Below, in pieces: positions 35,401-42,730 of a stretch of 64,000 nucleotides of DNA (its first letter is position 1; each line of letters starts with the position of its first letter). This DNA is from Flavobacterium defluvii. GTDB lineage: Bacteria > Bacteroidota > Bacteroidia > Flavobacteriales > Flavobacteriaceae. The position numbers were made by a program, and so were the translations under genes. The DNA is taken from assembly GCF_900129555.1 (NCBI RefSeq), contig NZ_FQWC01000009.1, positions 62,001 to 126,000 on the forward strand. The letters run 5' to 3'. The notes beneath the pieces were generated by a model. That model worked only from the letters and a program-made list of their open reading frames with translations. It was not told where the DNA came from and did no database searches.

Positions 35401-38294
35401 CCAGAATAGGGAGCGCCAGCTGTAATGTTATTAAAACCCGAACCTGTGTTTACCTGCCATTGGTAGCTTACAGCATTAGCTGCTGAAGCGCTAAATGTGG
35501 TACTAGAACCAGAACAAATAGAACTATCTGTTGGTTGTGCGGTAATAGATGGAGCTTGATTTACAGTAAGGAGAGCAGTATTTGAAGTTGCATCAGGAGT
35601 ACATAAACCTGTTGCAACTACTCTATAAAGATATCCGCTTAATCCTGCAGTTGCTCCGGTTATAGTTAATGTAGCTGAAGTAGCACCCGAATAAACTCCT
35701 CCATTTGTAATGCTGGAAAAACCAGCACCCTGATCTACCTGCCACTGATATCCGGTAGCATTTGCTGCAGTAGCAGTGAAAGTAGTATTTGCTCCTGCAC
35801 AAATTATACTAGCAGATGGCTGAGCAGTAATTGCCGGCGCCATGTTAACCGTTAAGGCAGCACTGTTTGAAGTAGCATTAGGTGTACATGAACCTGTTAC
35901 AACAACTCTATATATATATCCATTTAATCCTGCAGTTGCTCCAGTTATAGTTAATGTTGCAGTATTAGCTCCAGAATATGTGGCATTGTTTGCAATATTA
36001 TTGAAACCAGCACCCTGATCTACCTGCCACTGATATCCTGTAGCATTTGCAGCAGTAGCGGTGAAAATAGTATTTGCTCCTGCACAAATTGTACTTGCAG
36101 ATGGCTGAGCTGTAATTGCCGGCGCCATGTTAACCGTTAAGGCAGCACTGTTTGAAGTCGCATTAGGAGTACAAGAACCTGTAGCCACAACTCTATATAT
36201 ATATCCATTTAATCCTGCAGTTGCGCCAGTTATAGTTAATGTTGCAGTATTAGCCCCAGAATATGTGGCATTGTTTGAAATATTATTGAAACCAGCACCT
36301 TGATCTACCTGCCATTGATATCCAGTTGCATTTGCAGCAGTAGCAGTGAAAGTAGTAGCTGCCCCTGCACAAATTGTACTTGCAGATGGCTGAGCAGTAA
36401 TTGCCGGCGCCATGTTAACCGTTAAGGCAGCACTGTTTGAAGTAGCAGACGGACATGTACCTGTTGCAATAACTCTGTATATGTATCCACTTAATCCTGC
36501 AGTTGCTCCAGTTATAGTTAATGTTGCAGTATTAGCTCCAGAATATGTGGCATTGTTTGAAATATTATTGAAACCAGCGCCCTGATCTACCTGCCACTGA
36601 TACCCGGTAGCATTGGAAGCTGTTGCAGAGAAAGTAGTATTGGCCCCTGCACAGATTGTACTTGCAGTAGGCTGAGCTGTTATAGCTATAGAATTCATAC
36701 TTCCTGTAACCGCAACATTTTTAGTTGTTATACCTGTTGAAGAAACAGTAATATTACCAGAAGGCGTTCCAGTTGCTGAAGCTGCTAAACGAGCATATAT
36801 AGTTTTAGTTGTTACAACACCGCCTACATTAGGAAAAGAAATATTGTTTGTGTAAGTACCACCAGCCGATGTAGAAATTTCAAAACCAGTTGGAGCAAAT
36901 ACATCTAATGATGAGGTTAAACCACCTCCACTTATTGTAAAACTTTGTTCAGTTGAAGCTCCGCCACAGCTTGTAAAAGCAGTCAATGATGTTGTTGATA
37001 CAATAGATCCTGCAGGTTCTGTAATTGTTACAGTTTGAGTTTTATTACAACCACCGATACCATTTGGAGTGCTGTCTGTAATAGTTACGGTATAAGTACC
37101 AGCAGAAAGACCAGAAGCTGTAGCTGCAGTTCCTCCAGATGGAGACCAAGAATAGAAATAAGGAGTAGTTCCTCCAGAAACACTAATTGTAGCCGAACCA
37201 TTGTTTGCGCCGTATGTGCTTACATTACTTTGTGATGTAATTGTACTGCCAAGTGTCGTTGGAACAGTTAATATTGCAGAATTCGAATTTACAGAAGAAG
37301 CTCCTGTAGCCACACATCGATATGTATAACCATTCATTGCAGAAGTTGCCCCGGTTATAGTTAGGGTAGTTGTAGTTACTCCTGAATATGGTGCAGTATT
37401 GGTCAGATTATTAAAACCCGCACCTTGATCTATCTGCCATTGATATCCTGTAGCATTCGTAGCCACTACTGAAAACGAAGTATTAGTACCAGAGCAGATT
37501 GTTTTGCTTGCAGGCTGTAAAGTAAAAACAGGAGGTGTTGTAGAAATACTTGGAGTAGGATAATTGGCTGCTGTAATAGCAAAGTTAGTTGGACTGCCCG
37601 TATTAGTATCTATCAACCAATTTGACGGATTATTAATAAGACCCAATAAAGTAGCAACATTGCCTGTCAAGGTTCCATTATATTTAGCATTTGGATATTC
37701 CGGACCAGGTGCAGGAAATAAAGAAATACAGTTTGTACCATTAGTTAATCCTAATGGTAATGCACTTGAGTTTCCACCTGTTGTGCCATTTAAGTTCCAT
37801 TTAGTTGTAGTGTCATAGTCAGCTGAGTTATAATCTCCATGAACTCCTGCAATAAAAGTAGGAAGGTCTGGTAAAACTGGCTGAACTCCAGTTGCTGATT
37901 GGTAAGCTAACATCTGATCTCCACCACTGAGATTAAACCCCGTAGTAAAGCCAGGTGCATAACCAATACCAGTTGTGCCTGTAATTGTAAATGTATCAGC
38001 AGATGTTTCCATTACAGAAATAATAGTTCCTACTGGAGTTAAGGAAGGGACTGTCCATTGAAGATGTGGTTCAGTACTGCCTGTTACCCAAGTTGTACCA
38101 TTCCATCCGCGTTCCGTAAAATAAACAATTGTTCCACTTGGTATATCTTTTAAAACAATAAAAGAAAAGCCGTCTAATGGACTGGTATTATAACCAATAA
38201 AGGCTATATCTCCCGGGCTCAGTTGAGCATTTGCTTTTTGCTGTACCAAAAAGGTGCACAAAAGCATAATAAATAAGAGTAATTTTTTTTTCAT
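29442..38294 (-). CDS. giant SprB-repeat surface adhesin with T9SS type A sorting domain
   Basis: I start at ATG 38294 (MKKKLLLFIMLLCTFL..., signal ending KANAQ); an upstream in-frame start would overlap the preceding gene. About 2950 residues. Order: an N-terminal ~260-residue domain ('LSPGDIAFIGYNTSPLDGF'); one Ig-like repeat; one SprB repeat; a ~110-residue beta domain; five Ig-like repeats of ~95 residues ('TICAGANTTFTATAANATGY'); 19 SprB repeats of ~74 residues ('SCNGGANGTATV', 'GTYTVTVTDANGC', 'TITEP'); an HYR-like and an MBG-like domain; and a C-terminal T9SS type A domain ('LYPNPIEIGK...SFKVIVK'). It is secreted and anchored by the type IX system. F. johnsoniae SprB is the motility adhesin that defines the repeat family. 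Here the role could be adhesion or gliding on a surface. Confidence 0.92.
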   Translation of the reverse strand: MKKKLLLFIMLLCTFLVQQKANAQLSPGDIAFIGYNTSPLDGFSFIVLKDIPSGTIVYFTERGWNGTTWVTGSTEPHLQWTVPSLTPVGTIISVMETSADTFTITGTTGIGYAPGFTTGFNLSGGDQMLAYQSATGVQPVLPDLPTFIAGVHGDYNSADYDTTTKWNLNGTTGGNSSALPLGLTNGTNCISLFPAPGPEYPNAKYNGTLTGNVATLLGLINNPSNWLIDTNTGSPTNFAITAANYPTPSISTTPPVFTLQPASKTICSGTNTSFSVVATNATGYQWQIDQGAGFNNLTNTAPYSGVTTTTLTITGATSAMNGYTYRCVATGASSVNSNSAILTVPTTLGSTITSQSNVSTYGANNGSATISVSGGTTPYFYSWSPSGGTAATASGLSAGTYTVTITDSTPNGIGGCNKTQTVTITEPAGSIVSTTSLTAFTSCGGASTEQSFTISGGGLTSSLDVFAPTGFEISTSAGGTYTNNISFPNVGGVVTTKTIYARLAASATGTPSGNITVSSTGITTKNVAVTGSMNSIAITAQPTASTICAGANTTFSATASNATGYQWQVDQGAGFNNISNNATYSGANTATLTITGATAGLSGYIYRVIATGTCPSATSNSAALTVNMAPAITAQPSASTICAGAATTFTATAANATGYQWQVDQGAGFNNISNNATYSGANTATLTITGATAGLNGYIYRVVATGSCTPNATSNSAALTVNMAPAITAQPSASTICAGANTIFTATAANATGYQWQVDQGAGFNNIANNATYSGANTATLTITGATAGLNGYIYRVVVTGSCTPNATSNSAALTVNMAPAITAQPSASIICAGANTTFTATAANATGYQWQVDQGAGFSSITNGGVYSGATSATLTITGATAGLSGYLYRVVATGLCTPDATSNTALLTVNQAPSITAQPTDSSICSGSSTTFSASAANAVSYQWQVNTGSGFNNITAGAPYSGETTATLTITGATAAINNYQYRLVASGNCTPVAVTNSVTLQVSNISVVSSKVDIACNGDANGSLSVVPTGGIGSYTYLWSNNATSSSINNLAPGNYSVSVKDAILCEKILNFTINEPPVLVASQGTVNNVSCNSGANGTATVSVTGGTPGYTYSWSPSGGTAATASGLSAGTYTVTVTDANGCQTTQSFTITEPTILSAAASQTDVSCNGGTNGSASVVITGGAGGYTYFWSPSGGTAATASGLAAGTYTVTATDANNCQITQSFTITEPTVLTALPVAQTNIACFGGNTGSATVTATGGTGAYTYSWAPSGGTAATATGLTAGTYTVTITDANGCQATQSFTITEPAAPLTATAGAQSNTSCNGGANGFATVNISGGTPGYTYSWAPYGGTSATAFGLAAGTFTVTVTDANGCQATQTFTITEPTALTASFGAQTNVSCNGGSNGSATVNVTGGTGAYTYSWSPYGGTSATASGLTAGTYTVTVSDANTCQTTQSFTITEPAVLSATPSHTDVLCNGSATGTATVTVSGGTPGYTYLWSPSGGTAATATGLTVGNYSVLVTDANGCTITQNFIILEPTVLTATQNQINATCSTGGQATVNVSGGTPPYTYLWSPSGATTATATGLAAGTNSVLVTDANGCNLGRTFTISTTNTLVASTFQTDVLCNGGTTGSATVIPSGAPGPFAYVWSPFGGNADTATNLTAGNYSVTITASNGCSIVKNFTINEPSALVVTPNSQTNVSCYGGSNGSASVTVTGGTGGYTYSWSPSGGTAATASGLSAGTYTVTVTDANGCTQAQSFTITEPNALVATTSQTDVSCNGGANGTATANVNGGTGAYTYSWAPYGGTAATATGLAAGNFAVTITDANSCQTVVNVTITEPAILSATVAQTNVTCNGLNNGTATVTTSGGTAPYTYSWSPSGGTTATASGLSPGTYTATITDANGCTTTQTTTITEPSALAVTPSHTNVSCNSGANGTATVSVSGGTPGYTYSWAPYGGTSATATGLTAGTYTATITDANGCIATETFIITEPTALSTTASQTDVSCNGGANGTATVTVIGGTPAYTYSWAPFGGTAATATGLSAGTYTVTITDANNCQITQSYTILEPSVLSLTSTQTNVSCNAGANGTATVTAAGGTAPYTYSWSPFGGTAATASGLTAGTYTVTVTDANACTATESVTITEPVILSATTSATNVSCNGGNDGTATVTAAGGTGAYTYAWSPAGGNAATASGLGAGTYTVTVTDANSCSTTQTVTITQPIALSVTASHLDVSCNGGANGTATVAVTGGTGTYTYSWAPFGGTAATATGLTAGTYTVIITDANGCTATESIVIAEPNALTATTASTNVSCNGGSNGTAAVTAVGGTGAYTYLWSPSGGTAATATGLTAGTYTVIVTDANNCQTTQSVTITEPAVLAATTSKTDVTCSGVNDGTASVTVTGGTGTYTYAWSPSGGNAATATGLSPNTYTVTITDSNGCFITETINIITTPDVTAPVPTVASLPEITNYCSVSASEIAIPTATDNCAGTINGTTTDPLNYNTVGTYVITWSYNDGNGNITTQPQTVKVAASPLNAVTFADAQFTYDGNTHSLQVANLPSGASVTYSANNASTNAGTYVVTATVTPPAGSHCAGITLTANLVINKAPQQITFNAIPVKTLGANNSFNLTAASSSNLAVTYTSTYTTPLAPATVSASGTVNMLRAGEMHITAHQAGDNNYLPAADVTQTLVILNNNIDVKRIVLGTKVFENPGKVINYVLPCGETNPSVSVVNESGAIITPSANFTIQTPKPGIYNQNVTITSQDGTLSATYSITVEKPFNFFDIVKQKFNNVLLVNNNPQTNGGYDFVSYEWFKNGQSIGTGQYYSVGNSITDLLDPTADYSVKMTTRDGKVLQTCPSKITLTNTLAAKLYPNPIEIGKVITVEADFPTEELEKMQISLYSVTGQLVKTVQSSTAKTEIQLPQTTESNMYLVVLETPNIKKSFKVIVK
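30945..35290 (-). repeat. 19 tandem SprB-coding repeats, ~222 bp each
   Basis: Tandem units of 72-76 codons inside the adhesin gene. Recurrent protein phrases are SCNGGANGTATV near the start and TVTDANGC then TITEP near the end. At the DNA level 'ctccattacaagaaacat' style blocks recur about every 225 bp. Unit 8 is shortened and units 1 and 9 are most diverged. Repeat copy number here is likely to vary between strains. Confidence 0.9.
35290..36690 (-). repeat. five tandem Ig-like repeats, 285-bp period
   Basis: Blocks starting GCCGGCGCCATGTTAACCGT at about 35833, 36118 and 36403 are nearly identical over more than 40 bp and spaced exactly 285 bp. This indicates recent duplication or gene conversion of the central three units; the outermost two are more diverged. 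Confidence 0.85.
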
Positions 38295-38308
38295 AACATA
38301 CGTTTTAG

Positions 38309-39442
38309 TTAATGACATAGATAAGCGTTCTGCCAACCGCCAAGTTTATCAGGTTTTGTAAACGAAGTGAAAGCCTTAATAAAATTTCCGTCATTTATCA
38401 ATGTCTCAATTTTTCTAAAGCTTATATTATTAAGTGAATCTAAATTTAATTCGTAGATATGATGATTAAATACTGTTCTGTTTGTTTCCTGGTCAAAGCG
38501 AATAGTTCCTCTTGGACCATCAATATTTAATTTGTTTATCTCTTCAATTAAAGAATTCAAACTAAAGTCTTTTGCGTTTAGAAGAATGTTCTTTAATATC
38601 AGTCCATTTTCATATCCTAAAATTGAAAACACAGATGGACTTTCTGAATAAGTATTTAGATATTCGGAGGTGAAATCTAATGTTTCAGTATCATTTTGCA
38701 TCCATGAACTTACTACATATAGATTATGCGGATTGTTTTTGTAGTCTTCTAAAATTTTATCATTGATAAAAAATGGCGTTACATAAAAGGGATACTTCTG
38801 TGTAATTTTATTTTGACTTACAAAACTGGCATTTTCTTCGGCATATAAACCGCTGTAAAATGCAAAAACGGCATCAGGTTCCTGATTATTGATGAACTGA
38901 TCCATATATAAGGCTTCATCTTCTCTCGGCACAAAAGGAGTAATATAATGTCCGGAAAAATTACTTTCTTCATTAAATGCATATTCGATAGCTTCCAGCA
39001 TACCATAACCAGAATCGTAAAATGAAGTCGAAGTAGCAATTTTTTTATAATTTTTGCTTGTAAGATAATTTCCTAAATGATAACAGGATTCAGTTAATCC
39101 GAATGAATTAATATAAACTCCTTTTGGAGTTATGGTTTCATAAGGCAATGTTGCCCCTAGATCTGCAGTAAGTAATAAAATATCATTGTTTGAAGCATAT
39201 TTATAAACTTCGTCTACATTATAATGACCAAAAAAACCTATAATAATAGATACATCTTCCTGAAAATTTAATTTCTGAATTTTTTCAATTATTATTTTTT
39301 CATTTGCACCAATACCTATACTTTCAACTAAAAATTTTGCTTTGAGATTGTTAAGTTTTAATCCTCGCATAAAATCTTTATCAAGAGCTTTATATTGCTG
39401 AGACTTTGGAATTAATATTCCTATCTTGATGTCGTTATCCAT
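38309..39442 (-). CDS. periplasmic-binding-protein-fold (Leu/amide-binding-like) protein lacking a signal peptide
   Basis: 377 residues beginning 'MDNDIKIGILIPKSQQYKALD', i.e. directly with the first strand of a type I periplasmic-binding fold (Peripla_BP_6 / ABC amino-acid receptor group). Later 'VSIIIGFFGHYNVDEVYKYA', 'LTADLGATLPYE', 'SYGYG...EAIEYAF' and 'PDAVFAFYSGLYAEENASFV' follow the two-lobe pattern. No hydrophobic N-terminus, no upstream alternative start that adds one, and no ABC transporter genes nearby. It starts 54 bp after the tail-collar gene and ends 14 bp before the adhesin ATG. Hence it may be a cytosolic sensor or be exported by an unusual route. Function unknown. Confidence 0.8.
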   Translation of the reverse strand: MDNDIKIGILIPKSQQYKALDKDFMRGLKLNNLKAKFLVESIGIGANEKIIIEKIQKLNFQEDVSIIIGFFGHYNVDEVYKYASNNDILLLTADLGATLPYETITPKGVYINSFGLTESCYHLGNYLTSKNYKKIATSTSFYDSGYGMLEAIEYAFNEESNFSGHYITPFVPREDEALYMDQFINNQEPDAVFAFYSGLYAEENASFVSQNKITQKYPFYVTPFFINDKILEDYKNNPHNLYVVSSWMQNDTETLDFTSEYLNTYSESPSVFSILGYENGLILKNILLNAKDFSLNSLIEEINKLNIDGPRGTIRFDQETNRTVFNHHIYELNLDSLNNISFRKIETLINDGNFIKAFTSFTKPDKLGGWQNAYLCH

Positions 39443-39453
39443 AAAATGAGATT

Positions 39454-39486
39454 AAAAAAAACAGAGGCAGAACACCTCTGTTTTTA
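39454..39486 (-). terminator. strong hairpin terminator/attenuator between tail-collar and PBP-like genes
   Basis: AAAAACAGAGG - tgttctg - CCTCTGTTTTTTTT when read on the minus strand. It lies entirely within the 54-bp gap, only about 11 bp before the ATG of the PBP-like gene. It would terminate or attenuate transcription into the PBP-adhesin genes. Confidence 0.8.
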
Positions 39487-39496
39487 TAATTTGACA

Positions 39497-40090
39497 TTAG
39501 TTTCGGGAAGGGTAAATTCCTTCCATAGCAATACATAAATTAATACCTAAATATGGATCTCTAATACTAAAAGCCTGAGAACCTCCTGCAATAGTTGTAG
39601 AACCAGATATACTTGAAGTTATACCTCCAATTTTAGTTGTATTTGTTGTTGGTTCACTGTAAATAGAAGGCGTAGCTCCACCAGATGCTAAAAAGTTATT
39701 ACCATTGTCAGCTTCATTAGAATTTGTCCCACCAGTATAAGCAACAGCATTAGTAGCTAAATTTACCTGACCGGCACCAGTTCCAGGAATAAGCTGGTGA
39801 TTGTGCTGCGGCATATTGTTTATAGTTAATGTAGTGTTTTCAGTTCCACCAACTTGTCCCCAAACAATAGGGCTTAAGCCAGGTCCCTGACCAACACCAA
39901 TCATGCTTCGGCCTCTTAAATCCGGCAAAGCAAAAGTAGTTTGTCCATTTCCTCCGTAAGTAGTACCAAGTAATGAAAAAAGTGCAGTGTTTTGTGCAAT
40001 TGATAAAATCTGCCCGCTGCAAGTTTGCCAGCCTCTTGGGTTAAAGTTAAATCCAAAAGCCATAATTGATCCTAAAAAAATGTCATTCAT
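39497..40090 (-). CDS. phage tail collar domain protein (microcystin-dependent-protein-like)
   Basis: 197 residues. N-terminal collar domain (about 5-65): 'GSIMAFGFNFNPRGWQTCSG', 'LSIAQNTALFSLLGTTYGG', 'TFALPDLRGR'. Then a conserved 'NNMPQHNHQL' with the paired His motif, a Gly/Thr/Asn-rich linker and the C-terminal 'LGINLCIAMEGIYPSRN'. This is the MdpB/tail-collar family widespread in Bacteroidota outside phages. No signal peptide. No other phage structural gene is near, so it is not prophage debris. It is the first gene of the adhesin unit; role unknown. Confidence 0.88.
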   Translation of the reverse strand: MNDIFLGSIMAFGFNFNPRGWQTCSGQILSIAQNTALFSLLGTTYGGNGQTTFALPDLRGRSMIGVGQGPGLSPIVWGQVGGTENTTLTINNMPQHNHQLIPGTGAGQVNLATNAVAYTGGTNSNEADNGNNFLASGGATPSIYSEPTTNTTKIGGITSSISGSTTIAGGSQAFSIRDPYLGINLCIAMEGIYPSRN

Positions 40091-40679
40091 AATTTTTTAA
40101 TTAATAGTTAGTATTAGTTTTTTTGATTTGTAAATAATTAGTTAGATATAATGGTTGTCTAACCTTTTTGTTGTTGTGCTAAATTACTGTAAGCAAGTAT
40201 TTTAAAAACAGGTGTTTCTACCTGTTTTTTTAGTAAACATTTTAAATCGCTTTCAAATTCAATAAGTTTTAAAGCTTTAATTCTAGGTTTAAAATTAAAT
40301 CTCTAGTGAGTTAACAAGGAAAAATATGTCATAGAACAGGTTTTTCTTGTCATGAAATTACTTTTATTAAAAGGCGTGTAAGGTAAATTTTATAAGGTTT
40401 TTTTGCGTAATATAAGTTAAAGCAAAATAGACGTAACGGGTATTCTTTTAGTTTCTAAGTTACTTCCTGATAGAAGATTATATTAAAGATAAATAAAAAC
40501 TTACAAGTAAAAAATGTTTTTTATAGGAAAATTTTTAGTAAATAGGATACTAAGATTGAAGAGATAAAAAAATAACTGTCGAGAACTATCTCTAAGACAA
40601 GAGCAGTTTGTGACAGTTATTTTTAAATGTTATAAAGTGTATTTAGGAGTAATAATTTACAAAATAGCTTAGGATAAGT
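40091..40679. other. 589-bp intergenic region upstream of the tail-collar gene
   Basis: AT-rich, without a supported reading frame. It contains the hairpin listed at 40567-40625, a short 'aaaacaggtgtttctacctgttttttt' hairpin near 40206-40232 (AACAGGTgtttcTACCTGTT, likely a terminator-like element) and little else that I can interpret. The promoter of the tail-collar/adhesin unit must lie here, but no clear TTG/TAnnTTTG pair is seen. Confidence 0.45.
40567..40625 (-). terminator. hairpin downstream of the 84-residue gene
   Basis: AAAAATAACTGTC / GACAGTTATTTTT arms (13 bp) with a 31-nt loop that itself holds a small GAGA...TCTC hairpin. About 55 bp downstream of the minus-strand gene ending at 40680. 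A/T-run symmetry makes it bidirectional. Confidence 0.6.
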
Positions 40680-40934
40680 TTAAATTGAGCAGCATAAACG
40701 CTCGTCTATAATATTTTTAACACTGCGAATAAAAAGTTCAGTATCCCTTATTTCTTCTTTAATGTAGATATCATAATCGGCTAAATTAAACTGTTCCATC
40801 ATATCTTTTTTTAGATATTTAATCATCGATTCAATACTTCTTGTATCGCCTTCTTTTTGTCTTTTTAACTCACGTTGTTTACTCTCCAGATATGTCAAAG
40901 TCTTTTTTAATCTTTGAATGCTTAATTTATCCAA
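40680..40934 (-). CDS. small helical hypothetical protein with TTG start
   Basis: 84 residues if translation starts at the TTG at 40934 (MDKLSIQRLKKTL...). The only ATG inside would leave 47 residues. The protein is rich in K, E, R, I and L with heptad-like spacing (about 1-40 coiled coil), ends in C-C-S-I and has no signal peptide. I do not recognise a family. A hairpin terminator follows. Coding status rests on length and amphipathic composition, so confidence is modest. Confidence 0.45.
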   Translation of the reverse strand: MDKLSIQRLKKTLTYLESKQRELKRQKEGDTRSIESMIKYLKKDMMEQFNLADYDIYIKEEIRDTELFIRSVKNIIDERLCCSI

Positions 40935-41186
40935 GTTTCAAATTTTTTAAATTAATAAAAATAAATGATATCTAATTTTTCGTATTTACGATTAAATTGA
41001 CAATTCAGTTTTAATAATTTTCCAGAATTTTAATGTTTTTTCTTTGAATTGGATTAACGTTTTGAAAATCTTTTGTTTACGAAAAAAATAAATGCAGATT
41101 TTTTATTTTTTATAAACTATATAGGTAAATAACTAACAAAAGAAAAATGCAGCTGAAAATAAAAATTTCAAGAGCATGAAACAGAT

Positions 41187-41531
41187 TTAAACTTTTGCTT
41201 CTCTGTTTTTAATATGATTTCGATGAGAAATTCCCCATTTTATCATTTCAGAAATTATAGGGCCAAATGATTGGCAATATGAAGTAGATTCATAAAGAAT
41301 AGGCACTTTTGCATCGCGATCTTCAGTTCTTTTTACAAGATTATTCAGTTCCATATCTTTTAATTCTTTCGATAACATTCTCGACGTTATACCCGGAATG
41401 CTATCCTTGATTTCCTTAAAACGATTATTTCCGTTGCATATAGAATTAATAATAGGCAGTTTCCATTTTCCGCCCAAAACATATATAGTATCCTGAAGTG
41501 CCTGAAATTCTTCTTTTTGATTTCTTTCCAT
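41187..41531 (-). CDS. HxlR-family transcriptional regulator
   Basis: 114 residues with the HxlR winged-helix pattern 'VLGGKWKLPIINSICNGNNRFKEIKDSIPGITSRMLSKELKDMELNNLVKR' (given in parts: 'GGKWKLPII', 'RFKEIKDSIPGITSRMLS') and 'YYESTSYCQSFGPII'-like C-terminal dimer helix. Such regulators respond to aldehydes, quinones or thiol stress. Divergent from the GNAT-MarR operon across 184 bp, so it may regulate that or itself. Confidence 0.9.
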   Translation of the reverse strand: MERNQKEEFQALQDTIYVLGGKWKLPIINSICNGNNRFKEIKDSIPGITSRMLSKELKDMELNNLVKRTEDRDAKVPILYESTSYCQSFGPIISEMIKWGISHRNHIKNREAKV

Positions 41532-41679
41532 AATATTTAAAACATATAAGAGATAGAAGAAATTTTAAGTTTTTAATTTCTTATAAATCCTGTAACATCA
41601 TTTTGATTATTTGATCATGTTATAACAAAAGTATTAAAAGAAATGATAAAGTTAAATAAATGTTTTTATTTATGTATTT

Positions 41680-41694
41680 AACTACGTAGTTTTG
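41680..41694 (+). promoter_or_regulatory. palindrome AACTACGTAGTT overlapping a -7 element upstream of the GNAT-MarR operon
   Basis: A perfect 12-bp palindrome (41680-41691) overlaps TAGTTTTG (41687-41694), a TAnnTTTG match ending 21 nt before the GNAT start. An operator at this place would repress the operon; the MarR protein encoded by the operon, or the divergent HxlR protein, is the natural candidate ligand. Confidence 0.45.
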
Positions 41695-41715
41695 TAAAAT
41701 AAATTTTTAATATCT

Positions 41716-42207
41716 ATGAAACTACTTATTAAACCTATCGAAAACCAATATTCAAATGCCATTGTTGATTTAATATTAAACATTCAGCAAAAAGAGTTTA
41801 ATGTGCCAATTACAATCGAAGATCAGCCGGATTTGTTCAATATTCAAAATTTTTATTATGCAGGCGGAGGCGGATTCTGGGGAGCTTTTATTAATGATGA
41901 ACTAGTAGGCACAATTGCATTAATAAAATTTGCAGATCATGCGGCCGCAATTCGAAAAATGTTTGTAAAGAAAGAATTTCGTGGAAAAGAATTTTCGGTT
42001 GCACAAAATTTATTAAACACATTAATATCGTATTGCCTAGAAAATGAAATCGATAACTTATATTTGGGAACAATTTCAAAACTAGAAGCAGCCCTGCGTT
42101 TTTATGAAAAGAATGATTTTGTCCGAATTGAAAAAGAAGAACTTCCCAAAGAATTTCCTTTAATGAAACCGGATAACACATTCTGTCATTTAACCTTAAA
42201 AAATTAA
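41716..42207 (+). CDS. GNAT-family N-acetyltransferase
   Basis: 163 residues with the acetyl-CoA-binding motif A 'IRKMFVKKEFRGKEFSVAQNL' (shown here as R-G-K-E-F-S-V-A at the loop) and 'LYLGTISKLEAALRFYEKNDFVRI', the standard GNAT strand-4/helix pattern. Cytosolic, substrate unknown. The MarR gene starts 2 bp after its stop, so the enzyme is co-expressed with its likely regulator. Such GNAT-MarR pairs are common and may modify a toxic amine. Confidence 0.85.
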   Translation: MKLLIKPIENQYSNAIVDLILNIQQKEFNVPITIEDQPDLFNIQNFYYAGGGGFWGAFINDELVGTIALIKFADHAAAIRKMFVKKEFRGKEFSVAQNLLNTLISYCLENEIDNLYLGTISKLEAALRFYEKNDFVRIEKEELPKEFPLMKPDNTFCHLTLKN

Positions 42208-42209
42208 AG

Positions 42210-42695
42210 ATGAATATTATAGACGAATCAGGAATATTAGCCATTTCGACACGATTGCAGCGATTAAGTGAGCAATTGCGAAAAGACGGTGCGTTGTTTT
42301 ATAAGTCATACGGAATTGATTTTGAACCAAAATGGTTTCCGGTAATTTATACATTACATCATAAAGAAGTTTTAAGTGTTGTTGAAATTGCCAACGAAAT
42401 TGGTTATACACATCCCTCAACCATAAGTCTGCTAAAAGAACTTGAAAAACAAAAACTGATTCGGTCCAAAAAAGATAAAATCGATGAGCGTAAAAGACTA
42501 ATTCAGCTTACCGCAAAAGGGCAGGAATTAATCGAACAAATGAAACCCGTTTGGGACGTTATGAAAAAGGTCCTTGGCGATATAGCCGATAACCAAAATA
42601 ATTTGCTTCAGGCAATTAATGAAGCCGAAAATAAAATTTTGCATCAGAGTTTTTTGCAGAGAGCATTGCAGTTGAAGAGTGAAGAAATAAAATAA
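42210..42695 (+). CDS. MarR-family transcriptional regulator
   Basis: 161 residues with a winged-helix domain: 'VVEIANEIGYTHPSTISLLKELEKQKLI' recognition region and 'KIDERKRLIQLTAKGQELI' wing, typical of MarR. It is the second gene of the GNAT operon and probably controls its own promoter via the palindrome at 41680. A terminator follows directly. Confidence 0.9.
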   Translation: MNIIDESGILAISTRLQRLSEQLRKDGALFYKSYGIDFEPKWFPVIYTLHHKEVLSVVEIANEIGYTHPSTISLLKELEKQKLIRSKKDKIDERKRLIQLTAKGQELIEQMKPVWDVMKKVLGDIADNQNNLLQAINEAENKILHQSFLQRALQLKSEEIK

Positions 42696-42730
42696 AAAAG
42701 AAAAGCGATCTTATTAAGATCGCTTTTTTG
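42695..42730 (+). terminator. rho-independent terminator of the GNAT-MarR operon
   Basis: AAAAAAGAAAAGCGATCTT-att-AAGATCGCTTTTTTG, an 11-bp stem with a T-run (arms AAAGCGATCTT / AAGATCGCTTT). Confidence 0.9.

Noticed and set aside
39497-40090. Prophage remnant because of a tail-collar gene
   Set aside because: No other phage structural, lysis or integrase gene is near, and collar proteins of this type are common as host genes in Bacteroidota.
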